Of a stretch of DNA of 64,000 nucleotides, positions 14,955 to 24,969 are shown piece by piece; the first letter of the stretch is position 1, and each line of letters begins with the position of its first letter. The stretch comes from Blautia parvula (lineage in GTDB: Bacteria > Bacillota > Clostridia > Lachnospirales > Lachnospiraceae), in NCBI RefSeq assembly GCF_020215665.1, contig NZ_CP084061.1:4803001-4867000 (forward strand), given 5' to 3'. Made by a program: the position numbers and the translations under genes. The notes under the pieces were generated by a model. It ran no database searches, had not been told where the DNA came from, and was given only the letters and a program-made list of their open reading frames with translations.

Positions 14955-17900
14955 TATAAAGAAAAGAGTATTAGCAGTTGTACTTTGCATGGTCCTGATG
15001 CTGAGTACTGGCATATCTACTATGGCAGATGGTGAGGTAGCAGCAGGAACTCCCGCACCGGAGAGCGGAGCCAGTCAGGAGCCTGCAGCAGCAAGTGTTG
15101 AGGGAGAAGCAGTTGAAGGAGAAACAGTTGAAGGAGAACAGACACCTGCAGAACAATCTACGGAAACACAGGAAGAGACACCCACTGAACCCAGCGCAGC
15201 AGAAAGCAAAGACGAACCGGCTGCAGACATAAACAGCGTATCTGGTGTAACAGAGCTGGTCGGCAGTAATGGAATTCAGGATGAAGCATCTGAACAGGAA
15301 ACAGATTTGACAGAACAGGAACCTGAACCTGAAGTTGAAATCGTATCAGAGGCAACAGAATTAAAACAAGAGTTCACAGATGAAGCAGGAAATGTTACAC
15401 AGCGTGTAATTGCAAATATACCGGAAGGTGCATTTCAGGCAAACGCTTCTGAAATAACCATGGAAGTTAATTATCTGGACGAAGCTGCAGAAAATCACGT
15501 AAAAGAACTGATGACAGCAGCACTTCCGGAGAACGAAATCCTTGGTGATTACATACTTTATGATATTAAGTTTAAAGTAAACGGAGAAGTAACAGAACCT
15601 CAGAAAGCAATTGCTATTACATTTGAAGGCAGCGGACTTCATATCGAAGACACAAAGAAAGCAAATGTTTTCTACCTCGATCCGGCTGACCCGGAAGTGC
15701 AGGATGATAAGGATGAAATCGTAGAGATCACTCAGAAGAGTGAAATGATTGAAAACCTTCAGAATGCAGGACAGAGCATTGAGAATATTGATGAGTATGA
15801 TCTGTCTGAGATTTCTGTAAAGGAAGATGGGACAGCAGATCAGATTCTGATGGAGGGAAGGATTTCTACAGTTTATGGTTGTTATGTAGAAAATATTAAA
15901 CCAGAAGAAATCACAGAACCGGAAGAAAATGAAAATGTAGAAAACGTAGAGAAGGTAGAAGCGTTATTCTATGAAGATGAAGCTGTAACAGTAACAGTAA
16001 CTGCCGAAAAAGAAGGGGCCATTCCGGAGAATTCAAAACTTCAGGTTATACCTATCTCAAAGACGGATAAAGAAACTGAAGCGCAGTATGAAGAAGTTCA
16101 GAATCAGCTTGATAAAAAAGCTGAGAATGAAGAATATGATATCGCAGGCTTTCTGGCATACGACATTAGTTTTGTAAACGCTGATGGTGAAGAAATAGAA
16201 CCTAACAGTCAAGTGAAAGTAACGATGGAATATAAAAATGATGCTATTCCGGAAGAAGTTAAAAAAGATGATAACCTTGATGTGACCGTTATGCACCTGG
16301 AAGAGAATGAAAATGGCAGTATAAAAGAGGTTGTTGATATAGCGGCTGAAAATGAAAAGGGGGCCATAATAGAAACTACTGATGATGCGAAGATAAAGAA
16401 AGCGGAGTTTGAAACGGATAGTTTTTCTGCATTTATAATAACTTGGCGTACCAGTAGTGGAACAAAAAAAATAAGTGTTAAAATTATTGATGAAACGGGA
16501 TATGAGATTGATGTAGACGAAGATTGTGCTGCATTAGATGGAATTTCGTTAAATTCATACAGCAATGAATTTTTAATGAAAAATATAACGGCATATGGTT
16601 CTGCAAGTCAATTTTATGAAATTAGAGATACTAGAGGACAAAAATATATTTTTAAAACGGCAATAAATGATTGGAACTTTGGAAAAAGTAATGGATTTCC
16701 AAATGGTGGAAGTGAAGTAGTTGGATTAAAGTACGAAGGTTATCAGGTTAAGTGGAAAAGGGCAGGGGAAAGTGGCTATAGAAACCACGATGATAGAGAT
16801 GCTTTTTACTTTATTTATGCTAAAGAAGCTGCACCAATTCAGAAACTAGAAACAGTAGATACCAGGGCGGAAAATATAAACCTTTCTTTGTACAACTACA
16901 ATAGTAAAATTATTAACAATCCGTTAGTAGAGTATGGGTTTAATTTTCATTCAGGATCAAGTGCTGTAGATTCTCCGAACGGATATTCTTATAATAATGA
17001 TAAATATACAAATAGTTCCAATCAAGGAGTGCTTCAAGGGATAGTTAAGCGTAACTTACAGAAAAATAATCTTGTTTTAAATCATAGAAATAATCCAGAC
17101 ATGGGCTTTTTATTTGGAAGTACAAATAATGAGGCTGTAAGAAAATATGAGAATTTGGATGGCTTATTTCAAAAAGATGATAGCGGCTATTTCTATTACG
17201 ACAGTTTGAAGAATGCAGCTGTCCTAAATGGTGATAAAGTTGATGTTTATGATGGGACTGTAAGTTCGGAAAAATTTAAATATGGTAATTTTTTACCGTT
17301 TAATAATCAGTATCTAACTAATAATGCAACAAACGGACTAAACAAGATTAATAGCAAAGATGCCGACATGTGGTTTGGTATGAACGTGGGAATGAGCTTT
17401 TACCAGCCAAAAGATGGAAGAATCAATAACCAGGATATGGTGTTTGAATTTAGGGGAGATGATGATGTATGGGTATTTGTCGATGGGATGCTTGTATTAG
17501 ATATTGGAGGTATTCATGGTAAAAAAAGTGGCTCAATCAATTTTAGAACAGGAGTAGTAGAGGTTGAGGATCAGAAGTCCACTACTCTAGCAAATTGTTT
17601 TAGGGCTGCATATAAAGAATTAAATTTAACAGATACACAGATTGCTGCTAAGTTGAATACATTATTCAATAAAGTAAATGGCAGTTATACAACATTTAAA
17701 AACTACAGTTCTCATGATTTTAAATTTTTCTATATGGAAAGAGGCGGCGGAGCTGCAAACTGTAAAATTAAGTTTAATATGCCTAGAATACCAGAAGGCT
17801 CAGTTATGGTTACAAAAGAAGTCATTAATGATAACGATGAGTCGGTTGATTATTCTGCAGATATTGATTTTAAATTTAATATCAGAAAGAACGATACTGT

Positions 17901-20070
17901 TTTAGCAAACAAAACTTATATGCTTTATGAGAATGATGAAAAAACAGGAGAAGGGACCACAGATGCAGAAGGTAATTTCACATTAAAGCATGGACAGTCA
18001 GCAGTATTTGGAGATTTTCTGGCAACTGATAATTATGAGGTTAAAGAATTAGGTGCATATTTAGATGGGTATGAAGTATCTTATAATGGTGAAATATTAG
18101 TAAAACATACAGAATCAGAAGGTGAAACGACGATTCAATCTGCAACAACAGGGATTTTGAAGGTTGATGAAACATCAAGTGTAGTATTCAGAAATAAGGT
18201 TACGGATACTGCGAAGTTATCAATATCAAAATCGTTGGCTGCTGATAGTGATGAGTTAGTGGGTAAAAGTTTTCCGATTTCTGTAAAAATACAGGGTGAG
18301 GTATATACAGGCTCCTACAGTGTTAACGGAATCCGATATACTACAAATGATGGAATAATAGCTGTTAAAGGCGGTGAAGTGGCACAGATAACAGGGCTTC
18401 CATATGGAACGTCATTTGAAGTTGAAGAAAGATTAGATGGATCTTATATTCCTTCATATAGTATTTCAGGAGAAGCATATGATAAAGTCTTACCAGAGTA
18501 TGATAAAGATGGAATATTACTAAATAATGTGACTTCGGCATCAGGGAAACTTGCAGGAGATAGTTTAGTTAGTATTGAAAACCGTGAAATACCCATCGGA
18601 ACAGGAACAACTTCTGTCAAAGTTATAAAAAAATGGGAGAATTCAGCGCAATATGAAATCCCTGAATATGTTGACGTAACTTTATATGAAGATGTAAATG
18701 CGAATGGTCAGTATGACGAAGGTACTGATATTCCGGTTCAGGGAATGGAAACCAAGCGGTTAAGCGAATCACTTAATAACTGGACAGACGGTTGGGATAA
18801 TCTTCCGGCAGATACTGATTATGTAGTGAAAGAGACATTTCCTGAGGGGTTTGAATTATTTAGAACTACTATTACTAATTCTATTACAGCAGTAGAGCCT
18901 ATTGGAGAGAAGAATTCTCCAAACAGCAGTACAGTTTTCAATTTAGGAAAGAACAATATATTACTTGTAAAAGAGACTGCTAATGCTGGATACTTTTTAT
19001 GGACACCACGTGATTTGGGCTTAACAAAGACAGAGATAGATAAGATAGTTAATATGATTAAACCCTATATTACAGGTGCTGGTAATTTGGGCGATAATGT
19101 CACATATAAATACGGTGACAGCAACAGTGGTGGAATATCATTAGGAAAAAATGATAATGGTTGGACATTAAGTTTTGCAGCTACAAGTACCTGGTCCTTG
19201 TTCTGGAATTTTAGTTATACCAGATTAGAAGAAATTCAACTGGATAATACAATAGACGATAATTTAAAAATCCAGATTCCTGTAGACAAAGAGTGGCAGG
19301 GAGATTCTGAATTAGAGCGTCCAGATAGCATTACAATTCAATTGTATAAAAATGGAGTTGAAGAAGGAGAGCCCGTAGAAATAACCAGAAAAATGTTATG
19401 GAAATATACTTATGAAAATCTGGATTATTATTCTTTTGACTCAGAAACCAATCGTTATATTAAGAATGAGTATGCTATAAAAGAGATAAAGGTTGGCGAT
19501 GATGAAATTGATGAAAACGGGCAAGCGGGCGATTATCAGTCTATTGTCAAAAGAAATGAGGACAACAGTTTTACAATAAGTAATATTAAACAATGGCAAA
19601 TAGTTAAAGTCAGTGACAAATCTGATGATTTAACTCTTCAGGGTGCGATATTTAAGCTTAGTCCTAGTGGAGATTTTGATAAGCCTTTCTATGGCAAATC
19701 AGATAATAATGGTGTGGTTACCTGGTATAAGGACTTAGAATTTAATAAGCCTTTAGATGGCATTTTGCCAGATGGAGTATATACCTTGACTGAGGAAAAA
19801 GCTCCTAGTGGATATGTTAAGAGTGATATATCCTGGAGCATTATAATCAGTAATGGCAGACCAACATCTGTTGAAAGTTCAAAAGGTAAAGTAGAAGAGA
19901 ACAGAAAAGATGGAAAACTGACATATTATTTTGAAAATACTGCTGTATATGCGCTTCCAAGCGCAGGTGGTAATGGGATTTATGGGTATTTGATTAGTGG
20001 TTTACTGCTAATGATGGCAGCAACGCTAATCTTATATAAAAACAAACGCAGGGAGGTGCTGAAGAGTTAA
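14944..20070 (+). CDS. Large LPXTG-like surface adhesin with fibro-slime domain (pilus tip candidate)
   Basis: A 1708-aa exported protein. Signal peptide 1-28; Pro/Glu/Thr-rich linker to about 120; two related beta domains (about 125-300 and 335-490); a fibro-slime/PA14-like domain around 640-960 with FRGDDDVWVFVDG (about 836-848) and DIGGIH; a DUF7601-like domain (about 955-1075); Cna-B-type domains in the last 500 residues, including KVIKKWEN and GAIFKLSP modules. The C-terminus has sorting signal LPSAG at 1671-1675, a hydrophobic span and RREVLKS. Size and position before the major pilin fit a tip adhesin joined by the class C sortases at 21652 and 22555. GGAGG lies just upstream of ATG 14944. 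The segment from about 16.4 kb on is more AT-rich than neighbouring genes. Confidence 0.85.
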   Translation: MKSNIKKRVLAVVLCMVLMLSTGISTMADGEVAAGTPAPESGASQEPAAASVEGEAVEGETVEGEQTPAEQSTETQEETPTEPSAAESKDEPAADINSVSGVTELVGSNGIQDEASEQETDLTEQEPEPEVEIVSEATELKQEFTDEAGNVTQRVIANIPEGAFQANASEITMEVNYLDEAAENHVKELMTAALPENEILGDYILYDIKFKVNGEVTEPQKAIAITFEGSGLHIEDTKKANVFYLDPADPEVQDDKDEIVEITQKSEMIENLQNAGQSIENIDEYDLSEISVKEDGTADQILMEGRISTVYGCYVENIKPEEITEPEENENVENVEKVEALFYEDEAVTVTVTAEKEGAIPENSKLQVIPISKTDKETEAQYEEVQNQLDKKAENEEYDIAGFLAYDISFVNADGEEIEPNSQVKVTMEYKNDAIPEEVKKDDNLDVTVMHLEENENGSIKEVVDIAAENEKGAIIETTDDAKIKKAEFETDSFSAFIITWRTSSGTKKISVKIIDETGYEIDVDEDCAALDGISLNSYSNEFLMKNITAYGSASQFYEIRDTRGQKYIFKTAINDWNFGKSNGFPNGGSEVVGLKYEGYQVKWKRAGESGYRNHDDRDAFYFIYAKEAAPIQKLETVDTRAENINLSLYNYNSKIINNPLVEYGFNFHSGSSAVDSPNGYSYNNDKYTNSSNQGVLQGIVKRNLQKNNLVLNHRNNPDMGFLFGSTNNEAVRKYENLDGLFQKDDSGYFYYDSLKNAAVLNGDKVDVYDGTVSSEKFKYGNFLPFNNQYLTNNATNGLNKINSKDADMWFGMNVGMSFYQPKDGRINNQDMVFEFRGDDDVWVFVDGMLVLDIGGIHGKKSGSINFRTGVVEVEDQKSTTLANCFRAAYKELNLTDTQIAAKLNTLFNKVNGSYTTFKNYSSHDFKFFYMERGGGAANCKIKFNMPRIPEGSVMVTKEVINDNDESVDYSADIDFKFNIRKNDTVLANKTYMLYENDEKTGEGTTDAEGNFTLKHGQSAVFGDFLATDNYEVKELGAYLDGYEVSYNGEILVKHTESEGETTIQSATTGILKVDETSSVVFRNKVTDTAKLSISKSLAADSDELVGKSFPISVKIQGEVYTGSYSVNGIRYTTNDGIIAVKGGEVAQITGLPYGTSFEVEERLDGSYIPSYSISGEAYDKVLPEYDKDGILLNNVTSASGKLAGDSLVSIENREIPIGTGTTSVKVIKKWENSAQYEIPEYVDVTLYEDVNANGQYDEGTDIPVQGMETKRLSESLNNWTDGWDNLPADTDYVVKETFPEGFELFRTTITNSITAVEPIGEKNSPNSSTVFNLGKNNILLVKETANAGYFLWTPRDLGLTKTEIDKIVNMIKPYITGAGNLGDNVTYKYGDSNSGGISLGKNDNGWTLSFAATSTWSLFWNFSYTRLEEIQLDNTIDDNLKIQIPVDKEWQGDSELERPDSITIQLYKNGVEEGEPVEITRKMLWKYTYENLDYYSFDSETNRYIKNEYAIKEIKVGDDEIDENGQAGDYQSIVKRNEDNSFTISNIKQWQIVKVSDKSDDLTLQGAIFKLSPSGDFDKPFYGKSDNNGVVTWYKDLEFNKPLDGILPDGVYTLTEEKAPSGYVKSDISWSIIISNGRPTSVESSKGKVEENRKDGKLTYYFENTAVYALPSAGGNGIYGYLISGLLLMMAATLILYKNKRREVLKS

Positions 20071-20074
20071 GAAA

Positions 20075-20110
20075 TGAAGAAGCTTTTCAGCGGTCCCGGT
20101 ACCGCGAAAA
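20075..20110 (+). other. Short hairpin between adhesin and major pilin
   Basis: GCGGT and ACCGC around a CCCGGT loop (near 20089-20104) form a small stem in the 111-bp gap. Too weak and without T-tract for a terminator; it might mark an RNA processing site that separates pilin message from adhesin message. Confidence 0.3.
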
Positions 20111-20181
20111 TATAACGTATAAAAACAATAATACGGAAATTCAAAATGGGCAGAAGCCAAAAAAGAAAAGGAGACAAAATT

Positions 20182-21540
20182 ATGAAAAAAATTAGAAGGA
20201 TTTTTGCAGTGTTATTATCACTGGCAATGGTGCTTGGAATGAGCATGACAACATTTGCAGCAGGTAGTTCAGAGTCACCGTTTAATAGTAATATTACTAT
20301 TACTAATTTAGCTGTAGATGATAACACAACAGTAAATGTGTTTAAAGCAGTTTATTTAAATGAAGATGAAAATGAATGGGTAGTTGCAGACTGGGCAAAA
20401 GATTACATAACATTAGATGCAACGAATAATAAATACACAATTACGAATCCGGCAGGTCTTGGAACTAATGTTCCCGAAAAACCAGATTATACAGAGAAAA
20501 CAAATGAAACTAGTATAACATTTGAAGGGGTCCCAGTAGGTGCTTACGTAATCATTGCGAGTGGAAACAAAGCAACATATACAACAATGGTAGCAAATAC
20601 GTATAAAGAAGATGCAACATATATGGAATCGAAAGATGTTTCTCTTATTGCAAAACTGGATACTTATAAGGTGGATAAATCTGCGAATGATAACTTTGTT
20701 GCCCGTGGTGAAGAAGTAATATTTACAATAACTACAGTATTTCCTAACTTTTCAGAGAATCCAGACTCTGTAAAGAACACTTATAAAATTGTGGATACAT
20801 CTACAGATTTAAAGATTTTGGGTGTAGAAACAGCGACAGTTGGTGGAGAAAATGTTCTGGAGGAGATAACGGCCTCATATACAGATGAAACTAAGGGAGA
20901 ATATACAATTGATTTGAGTGACCTGATTGGTACGGAAAATATAAATTCTGGTAAACCAGTTATAATCGCTTATAAGGCAGAGGTATTGACGGATGCAGGA
21001 TATCAGAACGCAGTAAATACATTTAAAAATGATACAGTAACAGGTAAAGATGACGAAAAAGGTTATACTGGTGATGTTACACTTACAAAGTATGCAGAAG
21101 ATAAAAAAACTGCTTTATCAGGGGCTGAGTTTAAAGTTGGTAAAAAAGATGGTGAGACAGTCGGTGAGGCATTATATTTTGTAGAAACAAGTAAGGGTAA
21201 CTATAAACTTGCAAAAGCAACAGAAGCAGGAGCAACACAGACAGTAGTTGTTGCAGACGATGGAACCGTGAAATTAACAGGATTAGATGAAGGCACATAT
21301 CACTTCATTGAGACAAAAGCACCAGAAGGATACTCTATCAATAAAGACGGTGTAGATGCAACAATTGAAAAGAATGACGAAGCACATGTTTCTATTAAAG
21401 CAGAGCTGACAGATACCAAACTTTCCTCCCTCCCATCCACAGGTGGAATCGGTACAACAATCTTCACAATCGGCGGATGCCTCATCATGATCGTAGCAGC
21501 AGGCCTGTTCTTCGCAAGCCGCAGAAAATCTGCAAAATAA
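20182..21540 (+). CDS. Major pilin, SpaH/EbpB-like, LPSTG-anchored
   Basis: A 452-aa exported protein. Signal peptide 1-28 (ends TTFAAG), N-terminal pilin domain, a second domain with isopeptide-type Lys and Asp/Glu candidates, then a Cna-B domain with the E-box YHFIETKAPEGYS (Glu377), sorting signal LPSTG at 417-421, membrane span and RRKSAK tail. This order is that of shaft pilins of Gram-positive sortase pili. The linking lysine is probably in the LDTYKVDK segment that follows the first domain; a canonical YPK motif is not present. ATG 20182 has AAAAGGAGA nine bases upstream; the longer frame from 20146 has no ribosome site. A strong hairpin follows. Confidence 0.88.
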   Translation: MKKIRRIFAVLLSLAMVLGMSMTTFAAGSSESPFNSNITITNLAVDDNTTVNVFKAVYLNEDENEWVVADWAKDYITLDATNNKYTITNPAGLGTNVPEKPDYTEKTNETSITFEGVPVGAYVIIASGNKATYTTMVANTYKEDATYMESKDVSLIAKLDTYKVDKSANDNFVARGEEVIFTITTVFPNFSENPDSVKNTYKIVDTSTDLKILGVETATVGGENVLEEITASYTDETKGEYTIDLSDLIGTENINSGKPVIIAYKAEVLTDAGYQNAVNTFKNDTVTGKDDEKGYTGDVTLTKYAEDKKTALSGAEFKVGKKDGETVGEALYFVETSKGNYKLAKATEAGATQTVVVADDGTVKLTGLDEGTYHFIETKAPEGYSINKDGVDATIEKNDEAHVSIKAELTDTKLSSLPSTGGIGTTIFTIGGCLIMIVAAGLFFASRRKSAK

Positions 21541-21543
21541 TTA

Positions 21544-21567
21544 ATGATAATCAATTATAATTATCAT
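21544..21567 (+). other. AT-rich hairpin after major pilin
   Basis: ATGATAAT (21544-21551) and ATTATCAT (21560-21567) form an 8-bp stem four bases after the pilin stop codon. With the GC-rich hairpin at 21590 it makes a double 3' structure that may protect the pilin message. Confidence 0.5.
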
Positions 21568-21589
21568 CAACAATTCTAAGCAACAACTA

Positions 21590-21622
21590 AATGCCGGGGC
21601 GGTCGGCCCGCCCCGGCATTTT
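21590..21622 (+). terminator. Strong hairpin between pilin and sortase genes (attenuator-like)
   Basis: A perfect 13-bp GC-rich stem AATGCCGGGGCGG (21590-21602) and CCGCCCCGGCATT (21608-21620) with a 5-nt loop is followed by only two T. It lies within the operon, upstream of the sortase ribosome site. Likely partial terminator or 3'-end stabiliser that gives more pilin than sortase message. Confidence 0.75.
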
Positions 21623-21651
21623 AGAAAAATACAACAATAAGGAGAGTCCGG

Positions 21652-22554
21652 ATGAAAAAAAGATCGCACATAATCATTGTTTCCCTTCTGTTTTTAGCCG
21701 GTTTGTCCTTGCTGCTGTATCCCCTCGTATCCAATCAATGGAATAACTACAGACAGAGTAAACTGATCAGCAGTTATGAAGAAGTGGTAAATGAAAAAAG
21801 CGCAGCAGGTGAAATCGACTACAAAGCCGAGGCAGACCGCGCGACAGCTTATAACAACGCCCTTCTTCCCAGTATCCTCCCAGACTCCTTTGCCGTAGCA
21901 GAAGCATCCGAGGAGGAAGACGACGAATATATGTCTTGTCTTAACCTCTCCGGTAATGGTATGATGGGATATGTAGAAATTCCTAAAATCAACGTGAAAA
22001 TACCTGTATTTCACACCACGGATGATGAGGTGCTTCAGAAAGCAGCGGGCCATCTGGAAGGAAGTTCACTTCCCATTGGAGGTAAGAGCACACATTCTGT
22101 AATCTCTGCCCACAGAGGACTGCCAAGTGCAACACTGTTTACCGACCTGGACAAAATGAAAGAGGGGGATCACTTCCTTCTGTATATACTGGATGATATC
22201 CTCTGCTATGAAGTGGATAACGTTTCAGTGGTAGAACCCGAGGAGACCGATGGTCTGGCAGTGGAGGAAGGAGAAGATTTAGTTACCCTTCTTACCTGTA
22301 CCCCTTACGGAGTGAACAGCCAGAGACTTCTTGTACGCGGACACCGTGTTCCTTATGAGGAGACAGAGATGGAAGAGACACCAACTTCCCTTCTGACCGG
22401 AGTAAGCATGCACACAAGCTATTTATTCTGGGTGATCGTAGGTCTGGCAGTGACAGCAGCCTTTGTTATATTCCTCTACCTCCGCGAGAAGAAATTAAGG
22501 ACAAAGCTTAATTCTGATGAAAAACAGGAGAATGAGGAGCTGACGGACAAATAA
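21652..22554 (+). CDS. srtC: Class C sortase, first
   Basis: A 300-aa membrane enzyme that joins pilins through lysine to sorting-signal isopeptide bonds. N-terminal span at about 8-26, catalytic beta-barrel with His154 (SAHRG), Cys216 (TLLTCTPYGVN) and Arg229 (LLVRGHR), then a C-terminal span (about 262-280), the two-anchor topology of class C. The motif TCTPYGVN is class C specific. A lid-type DPW/DPF motif before the barrel is not evident. AAGGAG is at 21640-21645. The second sortase starts directly after its stop. Confidence 0.92.
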   Translation: MKKRSHIIIVSLLFLAGLSLLLYPLVSNQWNNYRQSKLISSYEEVVNEKSAAGEIDYKAEADRATAYNNALLPSILPDSFAVAEASEEEDDEYMSCLNLSGNGMMGYVEIPKINVKIPVFHTTDDEVLQKAAGHLEGSSLPIGGKSTHSVISAHRGLPSATLFTDLDKMKEGDHFLLYILDDILCYEVDNVSVVEPEETDGLAVEEGEDLVTLLTCTPYGVNSQRLLVRGHRVPYEETEMEETPTSLLTGVSMHTSYLFWVIVGLAVTAAFVIFLYLREKKLRTKLNSDEKQENEELTDK

Positions 22555-23427
22555 ATGAAGAGAAAAATTTCAACCATTCTGTTCGGATTATTATTTCTGG
22601 CAGGGTTTGGCATCCTGGTTTATCCAACCGTTTCCAACCAATGGAACACATACCGCCAGAGCAAGCTTATAAGCAGCTATGAAGAAGTGATCGGCGATAT
22701 GACGCCCGAAGATTTTACAAAAGAATGGGACGCCGCAAGAGCCTTTGATGCAGCTTTGACACAGAATAACCTGTACGGTGATGTATTCGGCGAAGACAAA
22801 GAAGAACTGCAGAACACAGAATACTGGAAAGTACTTAACGTTAACAAAGACGGCGTGATGGGATATCTTTCCATCCCCAAGATCAACATAAAGGTAGCCA
22901 TCTACCATGGCACCGGAGATGACGTTCTCCAGACAGGAGTAGGGCATCTCAACGGAACCAAATTACCGATCGGAGGCGAGAGTACACACAGTGTACTGGC
23001 AGCCCACAGAGGTCTTCCGAGCGCCAGGCTTTTTACAGATATTGACCAGTTAAAACGCGGAGATTTATTTTACATCCACGTGCTGGATGATACATTAGCT
23101 TATGAGGTCGACCAGATCCTCACTATGATAGACAAGGACGACAGGGAAACCCTGGACGGCGCAATGGCCATTGAAGAGGGCCAGGACTATGTAACATTGT
23201 TTACTTGCACTCCATACGGCGTCAACTCCCACAGACTTTTAGTCCGCGGGCATCGGGTACCGTATACCGGAGAGGAAGAGATAGAGAGCACACCGGTTCA
23301 GTCCATGCTGAAAGCAGTACAGAATTATTACATGTTATATCTGATACTTGGATTGTCGGTGACATTACTGGTGATACTTTTAATGAAATTCCTGTTCAAG
23401 CCACGGAAAAAAAATAAGAAGTCATAA
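22555..23427 (+). CDS. srtC: Class C sortase, second
   Basis: A 290-aa paralogue of the previous gene, with the same N-terminal sequence pattern (NQWNxYRQSKLISSYEEV), catalytic His151, Cys218 and Arg231, and N- and C-terminal spans. Its ATG is adjacent to the preceding TAA and has only a poorly placed GGAG, so it is probably translated by coupling. Two class C sortases beside one shaft pilin suggest a division of labour: polymerising the shaft and adding the adhesin or accessory pilin. Confidence 0.92.
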   Translation: MKRKISTILFGLLFLAGFGILVYPTVSNQWNTYRQSKLISSYEEVIGDMTPEDFTKEWDAARAFDAALTQNNLYGDVFGEDKEELQNTEYWKVLNVNKDGVMGYLSIPKINIKVAIYHGTGDDVLQTGVGHLNGTKLPIGGESTHSVLAAHRGLPSARLFTDIDQLKRGDLFYIHVLDDTLAYEVDQILTMIDKDDRETLDGAMAIEEGQDYVTLFTCTPYGVNSHRLLVRGHRVPYTGEEEIESTPVQSMLKAVQNYYMLYLILGLSVTLLVILLMKFLFKPRKKNKKS

Positions 23428-23467
23428 AGTGGTCAATAGGGAATGAGTTTTCAGAGGAGGGTAAAAT

Positions 23468-24454
23468 GTGAAGATGAAAAAGACAATAAAAAAAGGAAGT
23501 GCATTGGCTCTGGCTCTGGCATTGATGCTTTCCGCAACGATTCTGCCTAAGGTTTATGCAGCCTTTGGTATTGATACAGAGAAAAGCTGTTCCCTGACCT
23601 TTGAACTGGACGGACAGTATGAAGAGCTGAACAGTCTGACCATTCCCATTCATTTATACAGAGTGGCAGATGTAGAGGAAAACGGTGAATACAGAGTATT
23701 GGCCGGATATGAAGATTTGGATCTTGCATCCATAAGCAATAAGACAACAGCCGAAGACTGGGAGAAGCTTGCAGGAAAAGCATCCGAACTGGTAGAAAAG
23801 CTTGCAGCCGCCCCGACTGCTGAGGTACAGATGCAGAAACCTGAGGGCAGCGATAAATCCAAAGGCGTTGCCGGAGACCTCTCCACAGGTATGTATCTGG
23901 TGGTTGCGGAATCTGTACAGTCACCGGAGTATACATATGATTTTACCCCGTATCTGATCTCCCTGCCGAACAACTATTACAGCGAGACAGAGGATGACAC
24001 CTGGGTATATGATGTGACCACCGGATTAAAACCGGCACAGACAGAGCGCTATGGGGATTTAGTCATTGAAAAGACCCTTACTGCATATAACGCCACTTTA
24101 GGCGGAGCAGATTTCATTTTCCGGGTAGAAGCAGAGAGGGATTATGAAGTAGTATACAGCAACGTGGTATCCATCTCCTTTGACGCACCGGGAACAAAAA
24201 GTGTAAAGATAGAACATATTCCGGCAGGTGCTTCTGTTACGGTAACAGAGGTATACAGCGGAGCAAGTTATGAACTGACTTCCGACGGGACACAGCAGAC
24301 AGTGATCACTGCAGATGAATCGGTTGGTGTTTCATTTGAAAATACCTATGACCATCGAAACAACGGCGGCAGCAGTGTAGTCAACCGGTTTACTTACAAT
24401 GAAGGTGACTGGGATTGGGAACAGCAGAAAGATAGTACAGGTGAGCAGGAGTAA
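23468..24454 (+). CDS. Accessory pilin-like exported protein, DUF7601-type domain
   Basis: A 328-aa protein with signal peptide 1-34 (ends KVYAAFG), an N-terminal beta domain with IPIHLYRVADVEENG as in Cna-B/SpaA pilins, and a second domain DLVIEKTLTAYNATLGGADFIF ending in SFENTYDHRNNGG that resembles DUF7601. It lacks a sorting signal and any C-terminal membrane span, so it is either secreted, held by a covalent link at its N-terminal side, or bound non-covalently. The start is GTG 23468 with GGAGG seven bases upstream; the ATG at 23466 is followed at once by TGA. Confidence 0.78.
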   Translation: MKMKKTIKKGSALALALALMLSATILPKVYAAFGIDTEKSCSLTFELDGQYEELNSLTIPIHLYRVADVEENGEYRVLAGYEDLDLASISNKTTAEDWEKLAGKASELVEKLAAAPTAEVQMQKPEGSDKSKGVAGDLSTGMYLVVAESVQSPEYTYDFTPYLISLPNNYYSETEDDTWVYDVTTGLKPAQTERYGDLVIEKTLTAYNATLGGADFIFRVEAERDYEVVYSNVVSISFDAPGTKSVKIEHIPAGASVTVTEVYSGASYELTSDGTQQTVITADESVGVSFENTYDHRNNGGSSVVNRFTYNEGDWDWEQQKDSTGEQE

Positions 24455-24468
24455 AGGAGGATGGAGCG

Positions 24469-24969
24469 ATGAAGAAGAAATTCAATAAGAAAAGCCTTTG
24501 TCTGGCAGCAGCAGCTCTTGCCCTCACCGCAGGTATATCCGTGAACAGCGCCATGGCGTACTTCACCACCTATACAACGGCAGCAGGTGATGTGACCATC
24601 AGTCTTGGTTCCACCGTGACGATTCCGGAGGAGAAGGTCAGCGACTGGACAAAGCATATTGTGATCAAAAATACAGGAGATTATGAGTGCTATGTCCGTG
24701 TGAAAGTATTTGCAGGAGAAAAATATCAGGACGGACTTGTATATCAGGGCAGCCAGAAGTGGTCCCCCGGAGAAGAAGATTACTACTATTACAGTGATAT
24801 TGTTCCGGCAGGCGGTGAAACGGAGGAACTCCAGGTTAAGATTGATTCCAAAGACAGTGAGGAGGAATTTAATATTATCGTGGCCCAGGAGTGTACCCCG
24901 GTATTATATGACGATGAAGGCAAACCCTATGCAGACTGGAATGCAAAACAAGAGGAGGTTGGTGAATAA
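24469..24969 (+). CDS. TasA/camelysin-like protein with SipW-type signal, first
   Basis: A 166-aa exported protein. The signal peptide is SipW-type: positively charged start, hydrophobic core AAAALALTAG and cleavage around AMA/YFTTYTTAAGD, with the typical Y-F/T-D/T-Y segment right after. The mature part has the beta-sandwich features of TasA/CalY proteins: VTISLGSTVTI, KHIVIKNTGDYECYVRVKV and a late SDIVPAGGETEEL. In B. subtilis TasA forms matrix fibres after processing by SipW, and a SipW homologue is at 27589. The 1-bp overlap with the next gene shows co-translation. Confidence 0.82.
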   Translation: MKKKFNKKSLCLAAAALALTAGISVNSAMAYFTTYTTAAGDVTISLGSTVTIPEEKVSDWTKHIVIKNTGDYECYVRVKVFAGEKYQDGLVYQGSQKWSPGEEDYYYYSDIVPAGGETEELQVKIDSKDSEEEFNIIVAQECTPVLYDDEGKPYADWNAKQEEVGE

